NCBI GenBank assembly: GCA_041389885.1
Contig: JAWKRB010000052.1
Span: 1 to 32,249 of the forward strand
Reading direction: 5' to 3'
DNA: 32,249 nucleotides
From: JAWKRB01 sp041389885
GTDB lineage: Bacteria > Myxococcota_A > Polyangia > Polyangiales > Ga0077539
The notes beneath the pieces were generated by a model, which saw nothing but the letters and a program-made list of their open reading frames with translations, had not been told where the DNA came from and ran no database searches. Positions 1-8,539 of the stretch are shown one piece after another. The position numbers were made by a program, and so were the translations under genes. The number at the start of each line of letters is the position of its first letter. Positions within the stretch are counted from its first letter, which is position 1.

Positions 1-566
1 GCCGCCGAGTCGGGGTTGCGCGGGATGCGCGGGAGCACCAGGCGGCGCCCGTAGCTCACCGCGCCCGCGCCGAAGCCGTAGACCCTCCCGGCGCTGTCGC
101 GCTCCGCGGCGCCGCTGCGACGCGCCCGGAGCACCTCGGCCTGCACGGCGATGGTCGTCGCGAGGTACCAGGGCTGGTCGTCCGCGGTCAGCGATGCCGC
201 GGTGCCGGTGGGGATGAAGCCCAGGGTGCGTGAGAGGAGCAGCCCCGCCGCGGTGAGGTGCGCGAGGGTGAAGGTCCCGCTGTCGATCGCCAGCGTGAGC
301 TTGTCGTCGGCGCCGAGGGTGAGGGTGAAGGTCCGCCCCGAGGCGGTGACGGCCGTGTTGATCGCGGTCAGGACGTGCCGGATGAAGTCCACCGCGCCGT
401 TGGTCCCAGGCGTGCCGCCCGCGTCGACCCCGAGGCACATCCTCGCCGCGGCGAGCGCACCCACGGTGACGTCGTAGGGCGTCGCCGCGATGGTGATGCG
501 CCAGCAGTCCGCGGCGGCTTCCCACGCGAAGGTGGCGGCGATCGCTGTGGTGGTGGTGAAGCTCAC
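1..566 (-). CDS. Tail-region structural protein, 3' end outside window (hypothetical)
   Basis: An open frame runs from a GTG at 566 to the left edge without a stop (188 codons seen). The GTG overlaps the stop of the preceding gene in a GTGA, the junction used by many gene pairs in this window, which is why I accept this start. The visible protein begins VSFTTTTAIAATFAWEAAAD and is rich in Thr, Ala and hydrophobic beta-type segments (for example GRTFTLTLGADDKLTLAIDS), then becomes basic near the edge. There are no signal peptide or membrane segments. Lying straight after the tape measure and a small helical gene, it is probably a tail or tail-tip protein. I do not recognise the family; the function comes from position only. 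Confidence 0.65.
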   Translation of the reverse strand, partial: MSFTTTTAIAATFAWEAAADCWRITIAATPYDVTVGALAAARMCLGVDAGGTPGTNGAVDFIRHVLTAINTAVTASGRTFTLTLGADDKLTLAIDSGTFTLAHLTAAGLLLSRTLGFIPTGTAASLTADDQPWYLATTIAVQAEVLRARRSGAAERDSAGRVYGFGAGAVSYGRRLVLPRIPRNPDSA

Positions 567-775
567 GGATCACCTGCGAGCAACGAGTGGGCGAGGCAAA
601 TGGCGCTCAGCTCTGAGATCCGCAGCGAATACTCTGCGTAGTGCCGCAGAGCGTCGTCGCTGCGCCCGTCCGCGAGCGCGACGAACGTGTCCACGAAGGT
701 GGTGGCGACCAGGGGGCCGAGGGCGTCGATCCGCCGCTTCGTGTAGCCCAGCATCGCGGCGCGCATCGTGCTCAT
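563..775 (-). CDS. Small hypothetical protein after the tape measure (70 aa)
   Basis: A 70-residue, mostly helical protein starting MSTMRAAMLGYTKRRIDALG. Its ATG overlaps the tape-measure stop in an ATGA, and its own stop overlaps the GTG of the next gene, so it is translationally coupled on both sides. It has no cysteines suggesting metal binding, no signal peptide and no clear membrane helix. The position between tape measure and distal tail genes suggests a minor tail or assembly protein. No family is recognised and no function can be assigned from sequence alone. Confidence 0.6.
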   Translation of the reverse strand: MSTMRAAMLGYTKRRIDALGPLVATTFVDTFVALADGRSDDALRHYAEYSLRISELSAICLAHSLLAGDP

Positions 776-3433
776 CCGTCGGTCCCCGTGCGCCCGAGGC
801 GCCTGCGGTCGGCGGCGCTCTGGTAGCGCTGCATCCCTCGTCCGACCTCGGCCTCGGTCGCGTCGCGCCCGCCGATGACCGGGCTGTAGTAGTGCATCTC
901 GATGATGGTCGCGCCGCCGCGGCCGTTGTCGTTCGACGGCTTGCGACCGGTGTCGATCTGGCGCCCGCGGTCGGCGGCGCCAGAGGCCGCGCTGGTCGCG
1001 GGAGCCGCGGGAGCGAGCGCGGCGCCGCCGAGGCCCGAGGCCACCGCGACGCCGGTGAAGATCGCCGACGCAGTGAACGCCGCCGCGGCGCGGTCGTATT
1101 GGTAGCCGACGAGGCTCGCGAATCCCTCGGCGAGGTAGAGCCCGGCCTTGATCGCGCTCTCCTTCGAGATCGCCATCAGGGTGTCCGAGAGCATCCCCTG
1201 AAGGGCGGTGCCGAGATCCTCCCGCCCCGCGATGACGGCCTGCAGGTGCGACGCGAACGCCTCGCCCATCGCGCCGAAGGCGCTGGTGACGCCCTCGGCC
1301 TCCATCTGCGCGGCCGAGCGCCGGCGTCCCGCGAGTTCCTCCATCCGGTCGGTGAAGGAGACCTGCGCGTCGATCCGGTACTGCAGCCGGTCGCGCTCCT
1401 TGCCGAGCGAGCGCTCCTCGCGCGCGTCGGCCAGGCGCTCGCGCTCGACCGCGGGGTCTCGAAGGTCCTGCCGTTCGGCCTCGCGGGAGTTGCGCCCTCG
1501 AGCCCGAGAGGATCGTCCCGAGAGCCGATCCTCGGCGACCTGGTTGGCCGCGCCCTGTTCGCTGGACGTGCGTGCGAGGTCCGCCGCGAGGCTGACCATG
1601 CGGCGCTGGTGTTCGACGTCGGCCTGCGCGTTGAGCACCGCGGTCTGGCGCGCGACCTCGAGGGGGCGCCGCGAACGAGCCTCGTCGCGACGCAGCGACA
1701 CGAGCTGCTCGGCCTGCTGCACGCTCAGCCGCTGGTCGTCGAGGCGCGCCTCGCGGTCGCGCGTCTCACGGTCCCGAAGCTGCGCGAGGCGCGCCATCGC
1801 CTGCGGCGTCTCGGTGAGCTCGCGCTGCCGGAGGCTGTCCTCGGCGTCCATCTGCGCGGCGCGGGAGCGCCCGAAGGTCGGGACGCGACGGTCACCAAGG
1901 GTCTGCTCGATCTGCCCGAAGGCGGTGTCCATCGCGCGCGACCACACCGTCTCGCGCTGCACCGTGCGTGGAGAGCCGGGGGCGTTGGGTGCGGTCGCGC
2001 GCGACACCGGCGCGGGCCTCCGAGCGGTGTCGTTCGCCACTGCGTCCGCCGCCATCTCGCGTGCGACGCCCTCGAGCAGCGAGCGCACCTGCGCCTGGGT
2101 CACGGCGGCTTGACCACCGCCACGCCGGGCTGCGCGGATGCCCGCCAGCATCGCCGACGTGTCCGTGCGGCCGATGGTGCCGACGCTTCGCCCTCCGAGT
2201 GCGCTCACACCCGCGAGATCCATCGTCGCCGTGGGGTCGGCACCGCCGACGAACTCGGCGCCCCCCGTAAGCGGGGCCGTGAGATCCCCGAGCTGCGCGC
2301 GAACCTGCGCTAGTCGTCGAGCCTGCGCCGAGACCTGATCGGGCGTGAGCCTCCCGAGCGCAGTCGTCGGGATCATCCCGCGCGCTTGAGCCTCGGTGAA
2401 GCCCGCACTCTGAAGCGATGCGGCGAGCCCGCGTTGCGCCGTGGCGTAGTCTCGGTTCGCCTGGACGCGGCGCTCCATTTCCCGGCGGTTCTGCGGGAGC
2501 TGGTTCTCGCGCTCGATGAGCTCCTGAATGTCGTTCGCGGCGCTGCGGATCGACTCGCCGAGCGAGGCCATCGCGCCGCGCGCGCCGAGGGCGTGATCCG
2601 CGAGGGCGCCGAGGGCCTGCGCCCCCATGTCCATGGAGCGGTTGAAGCGCTCGAGCTCCTCGCCTGCGGTGCGCGCCGCGGGAGCGGTGTTGCCCGCCGC
2701 GCGGGTCATCTGCTCGAGCGCCGAGCGGAGGTTGTGCGTGCGGCTCGCGGTGGTGCACAGCGCTGATGCCGTACTTCCCGCAGACCCTCACGCCTCGCCG
2801 CCTCGCAGCGCCTCGGTGAGCTCTTGGACGCGTCGGCGACGCTCTTGGTGATGTCGCCGTGGTCGCGGGCGTGGCGCGCGATCGTCGCGAGATCGGTCCG
2901 TGACGCGCACCTGCGCGCTGAACAGCGTCATGCGCATCCGATAGGCTTCGGTCGCGTTCAGCGTTCCCGCGGTCGCTCGCTCGATCCCCGCGTAGGCCCC
3001 GCCGAGCCCACGGAGCGAGTCCGCGTGCAGTTCGGCAACAGTTCAGCTGATGGTGCGCAGCAGCCGCACGCCCCCGACGGCGAGCGCGGCCGCCCCTGCG
3101 GCGGCGACGCCGAGCCCACGGCCCACGTTGACGCCCATCTCGCCGAAGCGAGACATGCGCGATGCCGCGCCCTCGACCGACGAACCCATCGTGCGGGCGC
3201 GCTGGTCGATCAGCTCCTGCTTCTTTGCCAGAGCCTCGGCGGCGTCGGCAGCGCGTTTGGCCTCATCGGCGAACTTCTTCGAGGCCTCCGCCGCATCCTT
3301 GCGCAGCGCGTCCGCGGTCTTCGGGACCTCGCCCGCGAGCGCGACGAGCTGCGCGCGCAGCTCTCCCGCGCTCGTCTTGTCTCGAAGGAGACGCGGTGGT
3401 GAGCGCGAGGATGCGCTTCCGCGTTCGCCTCAT
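772..3433 (-). CDS. Tail tape measure protein (N-terminal part frameshifted)
   Basis: The longest intact piece is 645 codons (2709-772). It has long charged coiled-coil stretches rich in Arg, Glu, Ala and Gln, then a hydrophobic region (SLVGYQYDRAAAAFTASAIF and a Gly/Ala-rich stretch), then a C-terminal tail with the motif ATIIEMHYYSPVI. This plan is typical of siphophage tape measures, which set tail length and help DNA entry. Coding continues upstream in other frames: about 3385-3040 reads SAGELRAQLVALAGEVPKTA and a hydrophobic VGRGLGVAAAGAAALAVGGV, and about 3030-2720 reads RGLGGAYAGIERATAGTLNA. At least three frameshifts therefore separate the N-terminal quarter. The likely start is ATG 3433 (MRRTRKRILALTTA), giving roughly 880 aa if repaired. 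It follows the tail tube and chaperone genes, as expected. Confidence 0.8.
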
Positions 3434-3443
3434 CGCCGCCGTC

Positions 3444-3554
3444 TCAAGGATCTGGCGCTGGAGCCCGGAGGCTCTTGAGCACCTCCTGGAGCTGAAGCTG
3501 CGTCCGATCCGCGTCCGGGAACTCGATCCGGGGCTTGAGTGCGTCTTCGCTCAT
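3444..3554 (-). CDS. Very small hypothetical protein between tail chaperone and tape measure
   Basis: A 36-codon frame reads MSEDALKPRIEFPDADRTQL and ends APAPDP. Its ATG at 3554 overlaps the stop of the upstream tail gene in an ATGA, the usual coupling here. The composition (acidic N-terminus, alternating polar residues) looks coded rather than random. It lies 10 bp before the likely tape-measure start. It may be a complete small protein or, because frameshifts are common here, the N-terminus of the tape measure itself. Confidence 0.45.
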   Translation of the reverse strand: MSEDALKPRIEFPDADRTQLQLQEVLKSLRAPAPDP

Positions 3555-3992
3555 CGTGCCTCTGCGCGCTTTCGCGCCTCGATCTCGCGCTCTCGCTCAC
3601 GCGCCTTGTCGTCGGTAGCTGCCACGCGCGTCGTTCACCGCGATGGCGCAGCCGCTGCGCTGCGTCCCAGATGTGCGGCTCGCGCCCACGATCTGCCGGA
3701 AGGTGATGGAGCCCTTGGTCCGCTCCATCACCCGCACCGCGGCGGTCACCTCCGAGAGCCACGGAGCGGGGCGGCGCGTCGCTGCGAGCGGGCAGGTGTT
3801 GCCCTTCGCCTTCGAGCGCGTGACGCGCTCGAAGTCCTCGATGTCCTCGCGCTGACCGCGGGTGAGCTTCGTGATGGGCTTCTGCTTCGCTGCGGGGCAT
3901 CCCCACGCGCGCTGCAACCCCTTCGCGTGCTCGACCCGCGCCTCGCGCTCCTGCCGGTCGATGCCGGGATCTGCGTCGAGCTCGTCGAGCAC
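3551..3992 (-). CDS. Second tail assembly chaperone-like frame (gpT-like position), frameshifted
   Basis: From a GTG at 3992 the frame reads LDELDADPGIDRQEREARVE and ends at 3597, but coding character moves between frames near 3690 (REPHIWDAAQ) and again near 3610. The last frame ends in a highly charged tail (KARERERE..IEARKRAEAR) whose stop overlaps the next ATG at 3554. A frame continuous with this one also reads back across the stop of the upstream chaperone gene in the -1 direction (ALREGCGCAVLDELDAD). That is how the second product of the G/GT tail chaperone pair is made in lambda-like phages. Two Cys-containing segments are present. The chaperone role is inferred from position; the exact ends are uncertain. 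Confidence 0.45.
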
Positions 3993-4021
3993 GGCGCAGC
4001 CGCAGCCCTCGCGCAGGGCCT

Positions 4022-4543
4022 TCAGGCCCCGAGCGTGACTCCAGGCGGCAGCCCGTAGCGGTCCAAAGGGTCGGTCACCTCGCTCTCGTCCTCATCGGGC
4101 TCGAGGTCACCGATCACCGCGCGGCGCTCGATGATCGTCGCGAGCTCTTCGACGAGACCGAGCCCGCCGAGCTGCTGCAGGCGCGCCACCCAGGACATCG
4201 GGGCGAGGGTCAGGTCGCCCTCCCGCTCGCCCTTCGCGGGCGTCTCGGTCTTCCCTTCGTGCTGGGTGTCGAGCACGGCCAGGCGCACGAGGAAGTACAC
4301 ACGCTCGGCGCCGCGGCGCGCCTGCATCGCGGTGTAGCCCTCGGGCGTGAGCATCGCGAGGCTGTAGAGCCTCGGGGTCTTGCCCTCGCGCAGCGGCAGC
4401 GCCGCGAGGTCGGAGGGGTGGCGGGTGGTGACGTAGCGTGTGGCGAGCTTCGCCCACCCGTCGGCCTTGCGGTCGAAGGCGCGGTCGGTGCGCGGCGCGC
4501 CCATCTGCGCCACCTGCAGGATCGTCGAGAGCACCGTCGCCAT
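4022..4543 (-). CDS. Tail assembly chaperone-like protein (gpG position)
   Basis: A 173-residue intact protein starting MATVLSTILQVAQMGAPRTD. It lies between the tail tube gene (its ATG overlaps that stop as TGATG) and the frames leading to the tape measure, the place of the tail assembly chaperone in long-tailed phages. The C-terminus is acidic (GDLEPDEDESEVTDPLDR), which is common in such proteins. No catalytic motif, membrane segment or signal peptide is visible. A second frame in -1 register follows without a gap, so a frameshifted longer product is possible, although the junction (CTCGGGGCCTGA) is not a classic slippery heptamer. Family assignment rests on gene order. Confidence 0.55.
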   Translation of the reverse strand: MATVLSTILQVAQMGAPRTDRAFDRKADGWAKLATRYVTTRHPSDLAALPLREGKTPRLYSLAMLTPEGYTAMQARRGAERVYFLVRLAVLDTQHEGKTETPAKGEREGDLTLAPMSWVARLQQLGGLGLVEELATIIERRAVIGDLEPDEDESEVTDPLDRYGLPPGVTLGA

Positions 4544-5817
4544 CAGCCCACCGCCAGGCGGAGGGGGGCGCGCGCGAGGTCGAGCTGCTCCGCGCTGGAG
4601 CCGCCCGCGGTCATCGTGTCGCGCAGGAGGTTGAGCACCATCGTCATGCCCGTGCGGCCCGCGCCGAGGGTGACCTTCTGCGGCTTGGCGACGAGCTCGG
4701 CGCGGGCGAACGACAGCGCCACGATCGACCCGTCGTTGCAGTCCCAGGTGATGAGCCCGGCGCGCAGCGTGCCCGCCTCGAAGATCGCCTCCTCGGCGGT
4801 GTCCATGCGCACGGTGAGGGTGAGCTGCGCGAACACGCCGTTGTCGCGCCCCGCCGTGTCGACGAAGCCGTTCTGCGCGGTCTCCTGCGTCGGGTCCGGG
4901 AGGGGGTCCGGCGCGGACATCATCTCGAGGGCGATCTTCTCGATGCGATACGGCGAGTCGCTCGCGCGGGTGATCGCGGTGTCGAGGTAGAGCTTCGGGA
5001 GATGGAGGACGAGCGTCCCCATGTCGTCGTCAGCCGGCGTTGAGGTGCCGAAGCTCGGGCCCGAGAGCGTCTCAGGCCCCCGGTGCGTCGAGCACCCCAC
5101 GCCGGTGAGGGTGAAGGTGATGGGCTTGCCGAAGGCGTCGGGGAACGCGAAGGCGAGGCTCCCGAAGGCCCCGAGGACCCGGTACTCCAGCCCGCTCGTG
5201 CCGGTGAGCTTCTGCTCGACCGAAAGGGTGGCGGTGCGCGACTCGGCCGGGACAAAGTTGTAGGCGCCGCGGACGACGTTCGTGTCGCCGGGCGCGCTCG
5301 ACAGCCCCTCGCGGAGCGTGATGCCCGTCGTCGAGGTCAGCGCGGTGATCGTCGCCGCCTCGTAGCTGCCGTCGTCGAGCTCGACGAAGACGACCTGCCC
5401 GACCTCGAGGCCGCTGTTGTCGTCGACGACGAGCTCGGTCGCCGTCGAGCCCGTGCCCACCGTGCACCCGACCCCCGTGCTCAGCCGACCGAGGCCGTGC
5501 TGGAGCAAGAGGTGCTGCGAGAGCACCGCGGGCGTCGCGCCAGAGATGAGACGGTCGGCGCTCTTGACGCCCTTCAGGTGCGCAGTGAGCGCTCCCCACG
5601 CGGGGAGCTTGAGTCCCTGGGCGCGCTGGGGGTTGTCGAAGCGGATCACCCGGTCGTCTTCGACCGCGATCATCTCCGAGCTGAGAGCGGCGCCGATGTC
5701 GCCCTGCCCCTGCACCAGATGGATGCGCTTCATCGCGGCCGAGCGAGTGCCGACGGCGGACTCTTCGATGCCGACGTAGGTGACTCGCTCGCGGTCGAGA
5801 ACGTTCGCCTGTGCCAT
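4543..5817 (-). CDS. Major tail (tube) protein
   Basis: An intact 424-residue protein starting MAQANVLDRERVTYVGIEES. It is beta-rich with short Gly/Thr/Asp segments (VGTGSTATELVVDDNSGLEV, RTATLSVEQKLTGTSGLEYR), as in siphophage tube proteins that stack as hexamers along the tail. The length is greater than a minimal tube protein (about 200-250 aa), and residues around 115-170 could be an inserted surface domain (VGQVVFVELDDGSYEAATIT). It comes directly after the tail-completion gene and before the chaperone genes, the normal order head connector, tail terminator, tube, chaperones, tape measure. No signal or membrane segment is present. The role is inferred from fold-like composition and position. 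Confidence 0.7.
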   Translation of the reverse strand: MAQANVLDRERVTYVGIEESAVGTRSAAMKRIHLVQGQGDIGAALSSEMIAVEDDRVIRFDNPQRAQGLKLPAWGALTAHLKGVKSADRLISGATPAVLSQHLLLQHGLGRLSTGVGCTVGTGSTATELVVDDNSGLEVGQVVFVELDDGSYEAATITALTSTTGITLREGLSSAPGDTNVVRGAYNFVPAESRTATLSVEQKLTGTSGLEYRVLGAFGSLAFAFPDAFGKPITFTLTGVGCSTHRGPETLSGPSFGTSTPADDDMGTLVLHLPKLYLDTAITRASDSPYRIEKIALEMMSAPDPLPDPTQETAQNGFVDTAGRDNGVFAQLTLTVRMDTAEEAIFEAGTLRAGLITWDCNDGSIVALSFARAELVAKPQKVTLGAGRTGMTMVLNLLRDTMTAGGSSAEQLDLARAPLRLAVG

Positions 5818-5820
5818 TTC

Positions 5821-6270
5821 TTACTCCACGATCCGTGCGGTGGCAGCGTCGAGGGACGCCGCGAGGTTTCCGGTGTCGATGCCGGGCGTCTGCCCGCGGC
5901 CGAGGCGGGCCTTGCGTGCGAGCGTCGCGTCGGTGTTGGTGACGACGTCGCCGCTCCGCAGCCGCGTCGCCAGAGCGCGCGCCGCGCCGATTCCGGCGAT
6001 GACGGCGATCTCGGCGAGGGAGGTCTCCCAGGGCTTCCAGTACTGCCGCGCGAGAGAGCGCGCCTCTCGGTCCATGTCTGCGGCCGGGGCGACGAGGGCG
6101 GGGCTGTGACGCGAGAGCCTGGCGAGCACAACGGTGTTGGTGGTTCCGTCAGGACGCACGTCAGGCACCGGCTCGATCGACGTCGCGCGCCCGGCGGTAT
6201 CCACCGTGCCTTGCCCGCGCGATAAACGCGTCGAGCTGCGGCCCCAAAAATTTTTCCCCATGCGGATCAT
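5821..6270 (-). CDS. Tail-completion / neck protein (HK97 gp10 or Mu G-like)
   Basis: A 149-residue frame starting MIRMGKNFWG. Its second half is helical and ends with RKARLGRGQTPGIDTGNLAA. An R-K-G-R-G..P.IDTG.L pattern of this kind is familiar from phage virion-morphogenesis and HK97 gp10-like tail-completion proteins. Near the start a neighbouring frame (PQLDAFIARARHGG) reads more naturally than the one shown, so two compensating frameshifts probably lie at about 6180-6235, beside an AAAAATTTTT tract. The ATG overlaps the preceding stop (ATGA). It sits 3 bp before the tail tube gene, where the tail terminator or completion gene normally lies. Confidence 0.55.
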   Translation of the reverse strand: MIRMGKNFWGRSSTRLSRGQGTVDTAGRATSIEPVPDVRPDGTTNTVVLARLSRHSPALVAPAADMDREARSLARQYWKPWETSLAEIAVIAGIGAARALATRLRSGDVVTNTDATLARKARLGRGQTPGIDTGNLAASLDAATARIVE

Positions 6271-6820
6271 GTGAGGCTCGCGATCCCTGGGCGCGTGGCG
6301 CGTAATCTCGACGCTGAAGCGCACAGGATGGTGGCGAGCGCGCGGAGGCGGTCTGCCTGGGCCACTGTCGTCGCGGCAGAGTTCCATTCGACCCGATCTT
6401 GCCGACGCCGTCCCACGCGCCGGGGCGCAGCGCCACTCGGTCACGGCTGCGTCGTCCTGCGCACCACAACGCAGTGGCGACGTCGAGGGCACCGAGGAAA
6501 GCTCGGTCGAAATTGGCGCATGCGCCTTTGGGAGCTGCACCGCGTACTGCACCGCAGGGTAGAGCACGCTGCGGATCCACGAGCCCTGCAGGCCGTTCTC
6601 GATCGGGTTGCCCTCGAAGCGCCCCCTGGAGCCACTGGCGGTCGAAGGCACGGTTGATCTGCTACGCTCTGCGCCCGCTGGGAAGGCGGGGTTGCCCTGC
6701 GGAAGTGCGATCTGCCGCGCGTTGAAGGTCCCCGCGGGGATGTAGGGCGTCCCCGCTCGGGTAGGTGCCCGCCAGGATCGCGTCAAGCAGGTGCGCAGCG
6801 GCTGAGTCCAGGGTGGCCAT
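6267..6820 (-). pseudogene. Gp37-like/connector-region protein broken by several frameshifts
   Basis: Coding begins at ATG 6820 (MATLDSAAAHLLDAILAGTY), two bases after the Gp36-like stop, and ends in the third frame with ASLT and a stop that overlaps the next ATG (ATGA at 6270). In between, clear protein-like pieces lie in different frames: TPYIPAGTFNARQIALPQGN, ENGLQGSWIRSVLYPAVQYA, GALDVATALWCAGRRSRD and VALRPGAWDGVGKIGSNG. At least four frame changes are needed. Each piece keeps good codon bias, which fits indel errors or very recent decay. Position after the Gp36-like gene matches a head-tail joining or tail-terminator protein (Mu gp37 region), but no family motif proves this. Confidence 0.5.
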
Positions 6821-6821
6821 G

Positions 6822-7247
6822 TCACCACCCGCGCCGCGGGCGGCTCGCCACCACCACGCGAGTCAGACCCGCCTCAACCTCGGCATCCTCCGCTGGGTAG
6901 AGTTTCGCCCCCGGTCGCGAGGCGACCGGTACTGCTCGGCCTCAGGTGAACTCCAGGTGGTAGGGGTAGCGGCCCGCGGTGTCGCGGTACTCGGGGCGCC
7001 GTCGGCCGAGCAGCCCGAGAGCGTACCAGCCGACGTACGTCTTCGCCGACGCCACCAGGTCGGTCTCGTCGATCGGGAGCGAGAGCCCGCCGCGCCGCGC
7101 CGCCCCCTCGAAGCGGCCGATGGCCGCGGTGAGCACCGTGGTGAGCACCGTGGTGTCGGCCTCGCCGTCGGCGTCATCGTCGGCGAGGTCGACGATGCGG
7201 GCGCTCGTCGCAATGGTGTCGAGGTAGGCGGCGTCGATGATGGCCAC
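6822..7247 (-). CDS. DUF1320 / Mu Gp36-like head-tail connector protein, C-terminus frameshifted
   Basis: It begins MAIIDAAYLDTIATSARIVD and contains DLADDDADGEADTTVLTTVL and a helical AIGRFEGAARRGGLSLPIDE. This is the DUF1320/Gp36 pattern: an acidic loop with Asp-Gly repeats, then helices ending in a segment starting YVGWYALGLLGRR. The frame stops at 6942 after HLEFT. Downstream coding (EAEQYRS in one frame, GAKLYPAEDAEVEAGLTRVV in another) runs to a stop at 6822, two bases before the next ATG, so two small indels probably split the last third. Gp36 proteins sit at the head-tail interface. The full length of about 140 aa matches the family. Confidence 0.7.
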
Positions 7248-7250
7248 GCG

Positions 7251-7859
7251 TCAGCTCCGGCGCCTGCCCCGCGCGGGCTCGGCGGGCGTCTCGCCGTCGT
7301 CGACCGCCCGCACTTCGGCTTCGGCAGGGGACGCCCGCAGCGCGGCGATCTCCGCGCGCAGCGAGTCCAGGGCGGTGTGCGCCTCCTCGAGCTCCTTGGC
7401 GAGCGTCGCGTTGCGCGCCTCCACCGAGAGCCGAAGCCGGTGCTCGGCGTCGAGGTCGGCGCCGAGCTTGTCGGCGCGGTCCTCGGCGTCGAGGCGCGCC
7501 TGGGTCCGCTCCGCGGCGGCGTTGAGGACCACGGCGGCCTTCTCGACCGCTGCGTCGCGCTCGTGCCGCAGCCGCGCGATGCGGGTCTCGACGGGCTCCC
7601 CCGCGCGGAGCAGCTCCTCGTGCTCGGCCGCGGCGCGTGCCACGGTCTCGGCGTCGAGGCTGAGCCCGTGGTCGGTGGGGTCGAGGCCGACGCCCAGGAG
7701 GATCAGCGCGGCCGCGATCTCGACCACGCGGGCGCGGGAGCTTCCGGGCGGGGCCACGCGGGGAGCGATGGCCAGGGCCGAGTCGCGCAGGGCGGGGGTG
7801 CCCGAAGTGCCCGCGACGGCACACGCTGCCGTGACGTCGCGAATGGTGATGCGCTCCAT
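7251..7859 (-). CDS. Coiled-coil phage structural-region protein (202 aa)
   Basis: An intact 202-residue protein starting MERITIRDVTAACAVAGTSG. Residues 1-75 contain a small hydrophobic helical part (RVVEIAAALILLGVGLDP). Residues 78-185 form a long heptad-rich coiled coil (ARLRHERDAAVEKAAVVLNA..LAKELEEAHTALDSLRAEI), and the end is basic (ARGRRRS). The ATG overlaps the preceding stop (TGATG). It lies between the decoration-like gene and the Gp36-like connector. It could be a head-vertex or connector accessory protein. I recognise no named family. Confidence 0.6.
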   Translation of the reverse strand: MERITIRDVTAACAVAGTSGTPALRDSALAIAPRVAPPGSSRARVVEIAAALILLGVGLDPTDHGLSLDAETVARAAAEHEELLRAGEPVETRIARLRHERDAAVEKAAVVLNAAAERTQARLDAEDRADKLGADLDAEHRLRLSVEARNATLAKELEEAHTALDSLRAEIAALRASPAEAEVRAVDDGETPAEPARGRRRS

Positions 7860-8230
7860 CAGACCAGCTCACCCGAGGCGCTGAAGGTGAACGTGGGCGT
7901 GTCGGAGCCGCCGATGGTCCACTGGAGCCGCACGTAGCGATCGAGCGCGAAGGTCTTGCGCTGCGTGCCCGTGGTGGTGGCCTGGGTGAACGACCCGGCC
8001 GTGTACCAGGTGACCCCGTCGCGCGAGGTCTGCACCACCACGTCCAGGGTGGGCGAGGTCCCGCTCGCCGCGGTGATCGCGAGCACCAGGGCGAGGGTGC
8101 GCCGGCGCCCGGTCTCCTCCACGACGGTGCCGTTCGCGGTGGCCGTGCGTGCGGCGCTGAGGTGGAGCGACGTCGCGCCAGAGTCGACGTGCTGGCCGTC
8201 GGTGGTCTGGTAGCCGGTGGGGATCTGCAT
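7859..8230 (-). CDS. Beta-rich head decoration-like protein (123 aa)
   Basis: The start is ATG 8230 (MQIPTGYQTTDGQHVDSGAT), chosen because coding composition begins there and a purine-rich GGTCTCCGGGGT lies in front. The protein is almost all beta-strand: SPTLDVVVQTSRDGVTWYTA, then LDRYVRLQWTIGGSDTPTFT. The pattern V.TS.DG.TWYTAG.F resembles short phage virion proteins with an immunoglobulin-like or jelly-roll sandwich. No Cys, signal peptide or membrane helix is present. Lying two genes after the capsid gene, it is a good candidate for a decoration or fibre-like head protein. The assignment is by composition and position. Confidence 0.6.
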   Translation of the reverse strand: MQIPTGYQTTDGQHVDSGATSLHLSAARTATANGTVVEETGRRRTLALVLAITAASGTSPTLDVVVQTSRDGVTWYTAGSFTQATTTGTQRKTFALDRYVRLQWTIGGSDTPTFTFSASGELV

Positions 8231-8244
8231 GGTGGTCTCCGGGG

Positions 8245-8535
8245 TCAGGCGCGGCGACCACGTCGGCGGCGGCGCTGGTGGTGAGGCCGTGGCGGGTAGG
8301 CTCTTCGAGGAGGGCGGTGGGCGGTCTCGGGGTCGGGGAGGTCGAAACGCGAGGTCGGAAGGTCTTCGAGGCAAAGGTAGCCCGCGGCGATGAAGTCCGC
8401 GCGGTGCGGGAACATTCGTCGCGAGCGAGGTGCCCGCGATGGCGTTGCGCATCCCCAGGGCGACGCTCGCCGCGGTAGAGACCCTTCGAGGTCCGCGGGC
8501 GCGGCCAGGGTGACGTAGTAGCGGCGCAGGTGCAT
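8245..8535 (-). pseudogene. Small hypothetical protein with frameshifts, next to the CRISPR-like array
   Basis: It starts at ATG 8535 (MHLRRYYVTLAAPADLEG). Protein-like pieces then follow in other frames: ASVALGMRNAIAGTSLATN, then FIAAGYLCLEDLPTSRFDLP, then ALLEEPTRHGLTTSAAADVV, with a stop at 8245. At least two or three single-base frame changes are needed for a protein of about 96 aa. The N-terminal segment (about 8517-8482) is similar at codon level to the spacer of the CRISPR-like element 5 bp upstream, which reads YWILAAAADLEA in the matching frame. No function is recognised. Position between capsid and decoration-like genes suggests a small head accessory protein. Confidence 0.5.
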
Positions 8536-8539
8536 GTCG

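Noticed and set aside
490..2313. 607-codon frame on the plus strand opposite the tape measure
   Set aside because: It is antisense to a convincing tape-measure gene and is rich in Arg, Gly and Ala without domain pattern; long antisense frames are normal at this GC content.
6246..6255. AAAAATTTTT tract as a promoter or bend element
   Set aside because: It lies inside coding sequence (MGKNFWG) and no promoter hexamers fit; it is more likely only an indel-prone tract.
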